Assembly: GCA_001724265.1 (NCBI GenBank)
Contig: MEDY01000066.1
Span: forward strand, 1-64,000
Origin: Rhizaria sp. SCN 62-66
Taxonomy: Eukaryota > Rhizaria, unplaced
DNA: 64,000 nucleotides
Reading direction: 5' to 3'
This document shows, piece after piece, positions 1 to 9,481 of the stretch. Numbering within the stretch: the stretch's first letter is position 1; the number at the start of each line of letters is the position of its first letter. A program made the translations under genes and the position numbers. The notes beneath the pieces were generated by a model that saw only the letters and a program-made list of their open reading frames with translations, was not told the origin of the DNA and ran no database searches.

Positions 1-86
<86 letters not shown>

Positions 87-87
87 C
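1..87 (+). repeat. (AAC)n trinucleotide repeat, poly-Asn coding
   Basis: There are 29 perfect AAC units, continuing off the left edge of the window. They are in frame with the gene that follows and encode poly-asparagine. Confidence 0.97.
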
Positions 88-971
88 GCGAACGAGGCGG
101 ACAACAACGACAACGGCCGCCACGGTCACGCCCTTCTGGACTCTGACACCGACGACGAAAACAGCAACAACAATGGCAGCAACGATGCCGAGAACGACAG
201 CGTTAGCGGAAGTGAGACCGAGGACAGCGGCAGCAGTAGTGACAGCAGCGTCGACCTTGACGACCCCAGCATTCCCGGCTCCGAGTTCAACCGCAGCGAC
301 CCCTCCGTGGCCAAAGCCTGGCTCGGCTCCTACCCGCTTGGCGCGCGCGGCAGCACGGCGCGCGACCGCGCCAAGCTGGGCTTGCGCGGCGACCTGCTGT
401 GGGGCGTTCGGCACCGCGTCGGCCGCGGCGACCAGCGGCGCTACATCCACCAGCTCCCGTCGGTGCCGGGAGTAGTGGAGACGCTCTTCGCTCGCCGCGG
501 CGGGGTGCTCACGTCCTACCGCAGGGTGTCCACACTGGAGGACGGCGATGCGGGCCAGGACGATGTGTTGATGGTGGCTGCCAAGGGGCCGTTAACGCCT
601 GCGCCCGTGACAACGAAGAACTGCGTGATCCCTAATCCGGTCACGAATGGCATCTTCACCGAAAAGAGCAGCGCCCGTAAAGCGCGCGCGTCTGCAAACG
701 CGGGTGCGTACAGCACCGAGACCGCCGCCGCGTCGACTGTGCTGGTCGCCGCAGTGCTGTCCGCCCAGTCGCTGACTTGCCTCCGCTCTGCCTCCTCGCT
801 CGGCACCCTCGGCACGGCGCGCAACGCGGTCTACCACGAGCAGCGCGACACGGCGCGCGCCGTCAAGTCCGCGCTGCAGCGGCTGTGCCCGCGCAGGCGC
901 GCGCGGCGCGAGATCGAGAGGGCGGCGGCTGCCCATATGGCACATGTCATGGTGAACCCAAAAACGGGCGT

Positions 972-1002
<31 letters not shown>

Positions 1003-4000
1003 AATGCTGCTAGGGCTCGGCACGATACCGATGATACTGACTGCGACGCCGACTGCGAGTGCTTGAGGGGCGCGGGCGCTCTGCTCAAAGGCCTCAGCTT
1101 CGCGCCCGAGTGGATCACTACTGCGGCCACGCTGCCCTCGGCTTTTAGCACGATTGCTGCGGCGGCGAGCGCTCGCGACTGCGACTGCGAGCTGCAACAG
1201 CGTCAGCAATAGCAACACACTGCAGGCAGTGAACACGCTTCTGGCGCTGCGATCGACTATGAACGTCTTGCGAGCGACCGCGGGCGCGTGCTGAGTGACC
1301 GTGAGCGCGCTCGTCGCCGCAACACCCTGCTCCTGAACAAGCTTGAGACGCGCGACATGGCGCTGTCGCTGTTCGAGCCGTGGGTGAACGCGGTGGACGG
1401 CACGGTCACACTGGGCAGGCCTGTGGAGGCCGTGCTGACCGGCGTCAAAACCAAGTCGACGGGTCGGGGAGCGCGCGCTGATGCGACTACTGCTGCTGCT
1501 GAAGCCGGCAGCGCCGGCGACAGCGCTGGCGTAGATGGCGGCGACGGCGACCAGGCCGAGGGCGACGACGAGGAAACTACAGCTGCACATGTTCGTGCAG
1601 ATGCGAATGCTCGTGAAACCGCCGCGTTCGTCGAGTCCGTTAACGCTGCGGCCGCGTATTTTGTCTCGGCGACCTCAGCAGTGACGGAGACGTGCTCGCG
1701 CGCTTCGGTCCCAACGACAGTCACTGCGGCGGTCAAGGCCGCCGAGGCGAGCTGCAGCGGCCGTGCTGGCGGCGCTGCGCCGCCCGGCGCGGCGCAGTGG
1801 CCGGTGCTCGCTGATGACTTGCCAACGGTCACTCTTGTACCCGCGTCCGCCGCAACTGTTTCTTCACCTCGTAGTGACCGAGTCGACGCCGAAGCGGAGC
1901 TGCCCACGGCTTGTTGCAGCGGTGCGGCGCGGCGGCCGCTGCATTGGGTGCCGCGGTTGCCCCACTTGGAGACACGCGTGACGGTTGTGGTGCCGTGCAC
2001 GGCCCCGATTGAAGACAACGCGGCCATATCCGCCTCTTCTGCAGTCAAACGCGACCCCACGAGTATCTGCACGGACGTGCAACAGCACCCGTCGATCGTG
2101 CTCTCGCGTGCGATCACTGGCGCCACGGAGCACGATAACACCAGCAAAGAGACTATCGCACGTATCGCCCACTCTTTCACCAGCGATGGCTTTACCGCCG
2201 GCGCCGCCCCTGCCGCCCCCGTTGCGCTGGCAACCTTTTCCGTCCCCGGTCCTGCGCTGTTCGCCGCGCGCTGCACCCGCGCGCGCGTCTCGACGCTCTA
2301 CACTCGTGCACACGCATACGTGATTGCGCGCCGCTCCCTCTGGGCGCTGCTGCCTGACAGCGCCGACCTAGTGCTCTCCATCACCGCTTTCTCCAGCATA
2401 GGGATGACGGTGCTGCAGTTCTTCCCGCCCTGGACGCTGTATCCCGTGGCGCTGGTGGCGCTCCATTTGGCCGTGGTGACGCCGCTGGCAGCGATGCTCG
2501 CGACCTGGTGCGAGAGTGCCTTCGTTCAGCGCGCGGACGCGGAGAGCATCGACGCATTTGTGAAGAACCCGTCAAAGAAAGCGATTCTAGCCAGCTACCG
2601 CACCAATCCCCACAATATGAAGCATCCGCCTCCTGCGAGTGCTCGTGTGAATGTGCATCCTGCAAACAACAACAACAACAACAACAATAATAATAATAAC
2701 AATAATAACAACGTCCGTGCTGCTCATCGGCATCGCAAACGCGTAACACCTGCTACTGGCAGCGCCGAGGACAACAACAACAACGACGACGATGACAGCT
2801 CCGCGTCCCCCTACACTGCGGCCGTGCGCCTGGCGCTGGCTCCGGTCAAGCTGCGCGCTGTGCACGCCATCGCGAACGAGCGCGCGCGGCCGGTCCTCGG
2901 CGCGCTGGTGCCCGCGCTCTTCGTCACAACCTCTTGGACCATCAAGAGGGCCTTCGCGGCGTCGCCGCTACGCGCGCTGCTCGTGGCCGTGTACGCGGCG
3001 ACGCAGATTGCGATGTTGGGGATGGCCACGGGGCACTGGGCGATGACGGTGAACAGGTACTTTTACAAAACAGAAAGCCCACTTCATTTAACAACTGATT
3101 TTGTTCTTATTCAACCAACTAGTTTTCATGCGAAATAGCCTGCCCGAATTCCCATACTCTTTTGACATTGTACTGCAATCTCCCTCACCCCCTCATCTCT
3201 CACTGACATTGACATCGTGTTGCTTGTAGGGCATTTGGCTGTGCATATGCGCTGTTCGGCATTTTGGCGGCACGCGAGCTACCAATCTATCTCCATTACA
3301 AGCGCAACAAGGCCGCGCGCGACGCCGCACTCATCAGCGACGCCATGGCCGCCATCGAAGGCAACATTGCCGCGTCCCCGCCGCGCCTGTCCGACGAGTC
3401 CCTGGGCGACACAAGCTTCACACTGTACCACCGCGTCATGTTCTTCAAGCCGCTGTTCCTCTCGCTGCTGCTCAGCACTGCGCTACTGCACGCCAAACTC
3501 GCGCCCTCGGTGGCGCTCGGCGTGAGCGTGCTCGCGGCGCTCGCGCCCGCATTCCTCACCGCGCTGGTCGTATGCGTCGTATGCCTCGTCATCTGCTGCA
3601 GGCACAAGACGGTCAGCAACCCGACTGATGGGGCTCGTGGCTACGGCACGAACTTCTATCTCGTCAGTGCTATCTTTGCCGCAAGCGGCTCCTTTGCGAT
3701 CTGTCTCGCGCTGCTCTCCCTCCGCGGCATTATCGCCCCTGCGCTGGACGGCGTCGCCGCCGTGCCTGCGGTCATCCCCTACACTGTGCGTGACTTCGTC
3801 CACTCGGTTGCCTGGCTGCCGCGCGCAGTGCTCTCGCTCAACTTCACACTCGCTGATTTCAAGCACGCGATGTACTCGCCCGTGGCGCTGATCAGGGCTA
3901 TCTGGGGCTGGGACACCGAGTTTTACACTCTGAGTATTGCAAATGCTGCCGCCGCTGCAGCTGCGTCTGCTGCAGCCACAACCGCGGCCAATGTCACTGC

Positions 4001-4469
4001 CGCCACCACCGCCATTGCTGCGGCGGCGGCGACTGCTGCGGCGACGGATGTTGCTGTCGCCGTCACACACACGACCGCTATCACTGCTGGTGCTGCTGCT
4101 ACTGCCGCGAACGCCACGACTGCTGCCGTCACCGCCAATGCGGCTGCGGCTACAACTGCGGCGGGTTTCGCGCTGGATCCATCGGCGCCGTGGCTGCTGC
4201 GCTGGGCCTTATACTCCCTCCCCATCGGGCTTTTTAAGGGGCTCTGGGCGCGCGTGGTGCCCTCTTCGTGGTGGGCGCTGTGGGGCCGCAACCTGCTCAC
4301 GCCGCACCCGGCCGTGGCGTACATCGTGCTGGCGGGTGCGACGCACTGGATCCTGGCCTACTCGCTCAACCTCCACACGTCGAAGCCCAAGACGAACCCT
4401 GTGACGGCCGTCAAGGGGGTCATGTGGGAGATCTTGGACCTGTTTGCGCTCGCGTTTCCGCGCAAGTGA
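1..4469 (+). CDS. Unknown polytopic membrane protein (5' partial, contains an in-frame TAG)
   Basis: The frame is open from base 1, so the start lies outside the window. Exons are <1-3056 and 3230-4469; donor GTACTT, acceptor TTGTAG, stop TGA. One in-frame TAG (1210-1212, codon 404 of the visible part) falls inside a Gln run and is read here as Gln. The first ~750 residues are mostly low complexity (poly-Asn, Asp/Ser-rich, poly-Ala) with one more ordered stretch near residues 97-180 (AKAWLGSY, LLWGVRHRVG). From about residue 780 there are roughly nine or ten hydrophobic segments, interrupted by a 16-residue Asn run and by an Ala/Thr-rich loop (3940-4170) with NVT and NAT sequons, suggesting a lumenal or extracellular mucin-like loop. 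I do not recognise the family. Splicing keeps the frame across the intron and the hydrophobic segment continues over the junction, which supports the model. Confidence 0.75.
969..1001 (+). repeat. GCT-type trinucleotide run (poly-Ala)
   Basis: A short run of GTT/GCT units lies inside the first gene and encodes Val-Val then poly-Ala. It is typical of the homopolymer tracts in this window. Confidence 0.85.
1210..1212 (+). other. In-frame TAG, probable sense codon (Gln)
   Basis: The local codons read CAG CGT CAG CAA TAG CAA CAC. The frame is open for 403 codons before and over 600 codons after this point. No plausible intron removes it: there is no GTAC/GTAT donor nearby and the sequence is GC-rich exon-like. 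The base after the TAG is C, unlike the G that follows most terminal stops here. Confidence 0.75.
2665..2712 (+). repeat. AAC/AAT run, poly-Asn coding
   Basis: Sixteen consecutive Asn codons with mixed AAC and AAT sit in a loop between hydrophobic segments of the first gene. The mixed codons mean an older, partly decayed expansion compared with the pure AAC run at base 1. Confidence 0.9.
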
Positions 4470-5064
4470 GCGGGGGCGCGTGTGTGGCAAGCGAAACTAT
4501 GCAACTGTACGTGATATGCTCGGACTCTTACCGAAGTTGCGCAGTTGCATTAACGCGCGTCAAAAGACTTTTACACTCGAATATATGTTATAATAGTATA
4601 GAATACACACTTATAGTTAGTTTATCGTCTTTTAAGCGTCAAGTAATACTGTCTCATCCTTCAGAAGTGTTGTATGGGCTCTTCTCAAGTGCGCCTTCGA
4701 CATTGATCATTGACAGCCGGAAGTGGCGAGGCGGCAAGGGGTCGCAGCAGGCAGCAGGGAGGAGGCAAGGGCGTGGTTTAGAACACTGTGCGTGCGATCT
4801 ATCGACCGTAGAATACGGATTTATCCGTTCTTTGTCACATATTTGTGGTTGGTATATCATATCCTATTATTGATTTTTGCCTAAAATGTATAATTCTGGT
4901 GACCGCGCATTCACCCCGTGGTCCCGGGGCCTGCCTCTCGCCCAATGCCGCAGCTTCACGCTTCCTATCGTCCTCCGCATACCCACGAATCCATTAGCTG
5001 AAGCATCATGACTCATGCGTGAACATGCCTTATTACTTACGAATATTGTTGTATTCTTCTTTAG
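4470..5064. other. Spacer between the membrane-protein gene and TYW1
   Basis: AT-rich and without coding signal. The bases just before the TYW1 ATG (TATTCTTCTTTAG) look like a 3' splice site, so a 5'-UTR intron may end at 5064; I cannot place its donor. Confidence 0.5.
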
Positions 5065-7536
5065 ATGGGCCAGACTGCGTCGAGCACGAAGCCCGAAGAA
5101 GCTTCCCCCGCGGCCGCCCCCACCACTACCACGAGCAACGCCGCCGCCGCCCCAGCTTCTGCTGGTGCGACGTCTCCGAGCGACGCCCCCTTTGACGTGA
5201 CCGCCGAGCCCGTCGAGGAAGAGGAGGACCCCTTCGTCCTGGAAGGCCCCTTCGTGCAGGTGCTCTTCGGCTCCGAGACGCGCAACGCCCAGCAGCTGGC
5301 CTACAAGCTGGGCCAGCGTTACGCCATCAAGCACTCGCCGATCCCGGTCCGCGTGTCGTGCATGGACCAGTTCGAGCCTGACCACCTTGTCAAGTGTCCA
5401 TACGTGCTGCTCATCGTGTCGACGCACACTGACGGCCGGCCGCCCGAGAACGCCAAGCACTTTTACCAGTGGCTCGAGGACGCGACGCAGGACTTCCGCG
5501 TGCAGCGCGGGTACCTTAACAAGACCAAGTTCTCTGTCTTCGGCCTGGGCTCCTCGGACTACAAGAGCAACTTTAACGCCGTGGGCAAGGCCATGAAGGG
5601 CTGGTTCCGCGCGCTGGGCGCGAAGCCGCTGTGCAGGCACGCCGTGGCCGACTACTCCGACTCGGTCGACGCCGAGCTGGGCCCCGAGGCGCTGTTCGAG
5701 CAGTGGGCGCTGCAAGCCGTGCTGCCCGCCGTCAAGGCCGCGCTGAAGCAGGAGGCTGACAAGGCCGCCAACGCCGCCGCCATGGCTGCGCAGCTCAAGG
5801 CGCGCACCACCTTCGCCGCCGACGCCGACGCAGCCGCCGCCACCGCGGCCAACGGGGCCAGCGGTGCGGCTGAGCCGACCTGCGGCGAGGACGCCGGCGA
5901 CGACGACGAGGAGGAGGACGGCAGCATCAACGGCGACGACGGCGACGACTACGACGAGGACGAGGACGATGACGACGGCGGCGACGAAGGCGAGGGCGTC
6001 GTCGACCTGGAGGAGATGGGCAACGCCATGAGCGGCGACGGCGCCGACGGGGCCGCGACCACGGGCGCGAAGAAGGCGCGCAAGATGCTGTCGGAGCGGC
6101 AGCGCGCGAACCTTATCAAGCAGGGCTACAAGATCATCGGCTCGCACTCTGGCGTGAAGTTGTGCCGCTGGACCAAGGCGATGCTGCGCGGCCGCGGCGG
6201 GTGTTACAAGCACACCTTCTACGGCATCACGAGCTACCAGTGCATGGAGATGACGCCCTCACTGGCGTGCGCCAACAAGTGCGTCTTTTGCTGGCGCCAC
6301 CACACCAACCCCGTGGGCAAGGAGTGGCGCTGGGAGACGGACAACCCCGAGCTGGTGCTCAAGGGCGCGCTGGAAAACCACCGGAAGATGATCTACACGC
6401 TCAAGGGCGTGCCGGGCGTGCAGCAGGCGCGCTTCGAGGAGGCGCTTAAGCCGCGGCACTGCGCGCTGTCGCTGGTCGGCGAGCCCATTATGTACCCGTA
6501 CATCAACGAGTTCATGGCGCTGCTGCACAGCGAGGGCATCTCGTCCTTCCTCGTCACCAACGCACAGTTCCCCGAGCAGATGAAGACGCTGACACCCATC
6601 ACGCAGCTCTACCTCTCCATTGACGGGCACTCGCCCGAGTCGCTCAAGAAGGTCGACCGCCCGCTCAACGAGGACTACTGGGAGCGGTACATCAAGTGCA
6701 TGGAGCTGCTGCGCGAGAAGCAGCAGCGCACGGTGTACCGCCTTACGCTCGTCAAGGGCTTCAACATGGACGAGGTGGCTGAGTACGCGCGCCTGGTCAA
6801 CATTGCGATGCCGACCTTCATCGAGATCAAGGGCGTGACCTACTGCGGCGAGGGCTCCGGGCTCTCGATGGGCAACGTGCCTTTCCACGAGGAGGTGCAG
6901 AAGTGGTGCCTCGCGCTGTGCACGTACCTCGACGGGCGCTACGAGCTGGCGTGCGAGCACCGTCACTCGTGCTGCATCCTCATCGCTGACACCAAGATGA
7001 AAGGCGCCGATGGCACGTGGCACACCTGGATCGACTACCCCAAGTTCAACGAACTCGAGAGGCGCTACCGCGAGGAGGGCACGCCATTTACGGCGATTGA
7101 CTACTCGGCGCCGACGCCCGCGTGGGCTGTGTTCGGCGCCAAGGAAGAGGGCTTCGCGCCCACTGAGACGCGCGTCCGCACCAAGGGCAAGTTCTCCGAC
7201 GCCAAGGTCGCCAAGGCCAAGGCCGAGGCCGACGCAGCCGCCGCCGCCGCCGCTGGCGGTGCGCCAGAGGAAGACGGCAACGAGGGCTGCGGTGGCGAGT
7301 GCGCATGCTCGGGCAGCTCCGCCGCTGCCTCTGCCGACGGCGCAGCTGCGGCTGCCACTGTGAGTGGCTGCTGCAAATCCCAGTCTGGCGCTGCGAAGGC
7401 GGACGGCTGCGAGGGCGCCGGCGGTAAGGAGGAGGGCGGCTGCTGCAAGCAGAACGATGCTGCCGAGGCTGACAAGACTGCGAAGCAGGAGGGGTGCTGC
7501 GGCGGTAAGGACAACGGCCAGTGCTGCCGCGAGTGA
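5065..7536 (+). CDS. TYW1: TYW1: tRNA 4-demethylwyosine synthase (flavodoxin + radical SAM)
   Basis: Single exon, 823 residues, stop TGA. TYW1 makes 4-demethylwyosine from N1-methylguanosine-37 of tRNA-Phe, using pyruvate and radical SAM chemistry; it is the second step of wybutosine synthesis. A flavodoxin domain (about residues 60-230; LFGSETRNAQ, FGLGSSDYKS) is followed by an acidic linker (about 270-325) and the radical SAM/TYW1 core (about 355-690). The cluster-binding C402-x3-C406-x2-C409 motif is in CANKCVFCWRHHTNP. Later motifs include LSLVGEPIMYP, YLSIDGHSPESLKKVDRP and EIKGVTYCGEGSGLSMGN. Two oddities: the N-terminus MGQTASS fits an N-myristoylation signal (G2, S6), and a tail after about residue 735 carries 12 Cys, eight as CC pairs. 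The start is chosen because this ATG follows a splice-acceptor-like sequence and no further coding signal lies upstream. Confidence 0.96.
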   Translation: MGQTASSTKPEEASPAAAPTTTTSNAAAAPASAGATSPSDAPFDVTAEPVEEEEDPFVLEGPFVQVLFGSETRNAQQLAYKLGQRYAIKHSPIPVRVSCMDQFEPDHLVKCPYVLLIVSTHTDGRPPENAKHFYQWLEDATQDFRVQRGYLNKTKFSVFGLGSSDYKSNFNAVGKAMKGWFRALGAKPLCRHAVADYSDSVDAELGPEALFEQWALQAVLPAVKAALKQEADKAANAAAMAAQLKARTTFAADADAAAATAANGASGAAEPTCGEDAGDDDEEEDGSINGDDGDDYDEDEDDDDGGDEGEGVVDLEEMGNAMSGDGADGAATTGAKKARKMLSERQRANLIKQGYKIIGSHSGVKLCRWTKAMLRGRGGCYKHTFYGITSYQCMEMTPSLACANKCVFCWRHHTNPVGKEWRWETDNPELVLKGALENHRKMIYTLKGVPGVQQARFEEALKPRHCALSLVGEPIMYPYINEFMALLHSEGISSFLVTNAQFPEQMKTLTPITQLYLSIDGHSPESLKKVDRPLNEDYWERYIKCMELLREKQQRTVYRLTLVKGFNMDEVAEYARLVNIAMPTFIEIKGVTYCGEGSGLSMGNVPFHEEVQKWCLALCTYLDGRYELACEHRHSCCILIADTKMKGADGTWHTWIDYPKFNELERRYREEGTPFTAIDYSAPTPAWAVFGAKEEGFAPTETRVRTKGKFSDAKVAKAKAEADAAAAAAAGGAPEEDGNEGCGGECACSGSSAAASADGAAAAATVSGCCKSQSGAAKADGCEGAGGKEEGGCCKQNDAAEADKTAKQEGCCGGKDNGQCCRE

Positions 7537-8392
7537 AGCAGGCAGTGATTCTGAGAAGCGAGCTGAAACAACAACCATCACAGTCGTATCGCTTGTTAGC
7601 AACAAGCAGTGATATCAATGCGCACTGCAAGCATCGTCTTTTGTGCGCATGCGGTGGGACTGTGCTGTGCCACCGTATGTCGACGTCATGAGGGCCTGTT
7701 TTTAATTGTGAGACGCTTAAACGATGGAAGTCGAGGTAAACCCGTAACACACCTCGATCGAGTGGAGGAGGATCGAGCAAGACAGACAGAGCCACAGGCA
7801 GAAAACATATAATTGGTTGAATTTAGTGATCGTTTTCTGCTAATAGAATTCTTGTAAAACATGATAGCTACATTTCTTCGACTCAACTAAGTTGTTCTTT
7901 AAGTGATATCCATGACAATTGATGCCCACCACAAACGCCTGCCAGAGACAAGACACGTCGATCGATCGGGTTGAGATGAGGCCTCACTTGAATTATGTGC
8001 AGCGTCTTGGATTGATCGTCCACTTGACTGTTACCGAGTCCTTATGTGTGTTTTCTATGTTGTGTTTACGATTGTGTATTAATGTGCCTTGATGACGTGG
8101 TTGTGCGTGTCTACAATGGTTAATGTGATCCTTGACCGAGACTATTTGAGCCATGGATGGAGTCCGCGCGCGACACGACCTCATCGCGTTACGCCCCGCG
8201 TTCTAATCTAAGCTAGTTAATACCCGTGTATCTTATTGTGTTAATTGCAGCATATTACGGCACGGCCTTGTTTCGTGTTTGGCAAACGTCTCAACCACTC
8301 CATCAATGTGGCACACGCTCACTAACGTTTAACCTCCCTCTCTTCGTTGCCCTGCTCTGTCGTGTCCACGCTTGCTCTCCCTAGCACACATC
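7537..8392. other. Spacer between TYW1 and the TMEM50-like gene
   Basis: Contains the TYW1 3' region and the upstream region of the next gene. No convincing coding sequence, RNA gene or repeat was seen. A CTCTCCCTAG sequence about 10 bases before the next ATG could be a 5'-UTR splice acceptor. Confidence 0.5.
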
Positions 8393-9163
8393 ATGCTCGG
8401 CAGTAGTGGCGGTGAAAACAAGACCCGCTATGTCGCTACTGCGCTTATTGCTGGCATCATCTTTGCCCTCGCTTGGTGGGTTATCATCGACGCTGGTGCC
8501 CAGGTTCGGTACCACGATGATCCTCGCCAGGTACGTCCTTCTCGCAACGGGCACAATGGCCTGCTATGCAGTCATCAAATGCGAAATGGATGCGGTTGGC
8601 TTTTATTTGTACTGTCAATGTCTTTATTTTGACGCTGCACTCACAACGCTACTCGCATGAACTCACCAAAACAACTCTACAATCTTCCTCTTTGTCTCGC
8701 GCTTAGATCAAGTTCATCTACGTGCTGCCCGGTATTCTCGCCTCGTTTGGCGTTCTGATGATTAACAGCTTTTCCTGGGAGGACTTTGCTGGTGAGGGCT
8801 TCTCTGAAGTCAACGCGAAGCGGTACGTATTCAATATTTAGCGAAACAATACTAATACGTGGGTGTCGCTAACTGAGTTGTTATCAACATGATTTGCTCA
8901 GACAGAAGTGTTTTTAGCTCCCTCACTCATTGTCATATGTTTTATTCTTTTCTTATTCGCTCCTCTACAGTGCCAAGTTCTGCTTCTTCTTCGGCATGGT
9001 GACCCTGATCTGCACTCTCTTCGGCGCTCTCTGGGTTGCCATCGACTACTATTTTACTAGCTCCATCCCCAAGAGCGACTGGCCCGGTGCGGCGATCATC
9101 ATCAACCTGTTTTTGCAGTTTGTATCGGCTGTTGTTCTCCGCGTCGGCCGCCTCTCACACTAA
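8393..9163 (+). CDS. TMEM50/VPS68 (UPF0220) family membrane protein
   Basis: Exons 8393-8530, 8707-8822 and 8971-9163 join in frame to 148 residues, stop TAA. Both donors are GTACGT. The protein has four hydrophobic segments: ATALIAGIIFALAWWVIIDA, FIYVLPGILASFGVLMI, FCFFFGMVTLICTLFGALWVA and AAIIINLFLQFVSAVVLRVG. The WWVIIDA segment and the length match the TMEM50A/B and yeast Vps68 family. In yeast Vps68 acts in endosomal/vacuolar sorting; the function here is inferred from the family. It converges on the Argonaute gene with only 318 bases between the two stop codons. Confidence 0.85.
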
Positions 9164-9481
9164 GTGCACACTAACCTCAACTCATATCATGTCCCAAAGC
9201 GTCGGTAATGAGTGTCATTGCATCGTGCGCGTTGACCACTGACATTGTGAATGCAGTGCTCATGCAATCGTTCTTGTGTTTGATACGAAGGCGAAACCGA
9301 AAGCTGTTGCTAAAGAAGACTCATCGTTTGTATGAATGTGTACAAATACCAACCAGTGTTTAAACAATGATGTTAATAAATATTATTTAGTTTTATTAGA
9401 ACATCATCTGAATCAAAACCAACGAAATGAATTGATGTGATATTCTGAGACCTATTGTAAATTGTGGATGCACCTCCCCGC
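9164..9481. other. Convergent 3' spacer (TMEM50-like / Argonaute)
   Basis: Short AT-rich spacer between two stop codons on opposite strands, so 3' UTRs and poly(A) sites of both genes must lie here. An AATAAA-like stretch (TTAATAAATATTATT) occurs near 9374. Confidence 0.5.

Noticed and set aside
1190-1250. An intron hiding the TAG at 1210
   Set aside because: No donor of the local type is present; any GT-AG pair would give an intron of about 30 bases, far below the ~110-340 seen in this window.
4867-7605. Two 448-codon minus-strand frames antisense to TYW1
   Set aside because: Mirror frames of GC-rich coding sequence; they lack conserved motifs while the plus strand encodes an unmistakable TYW1.
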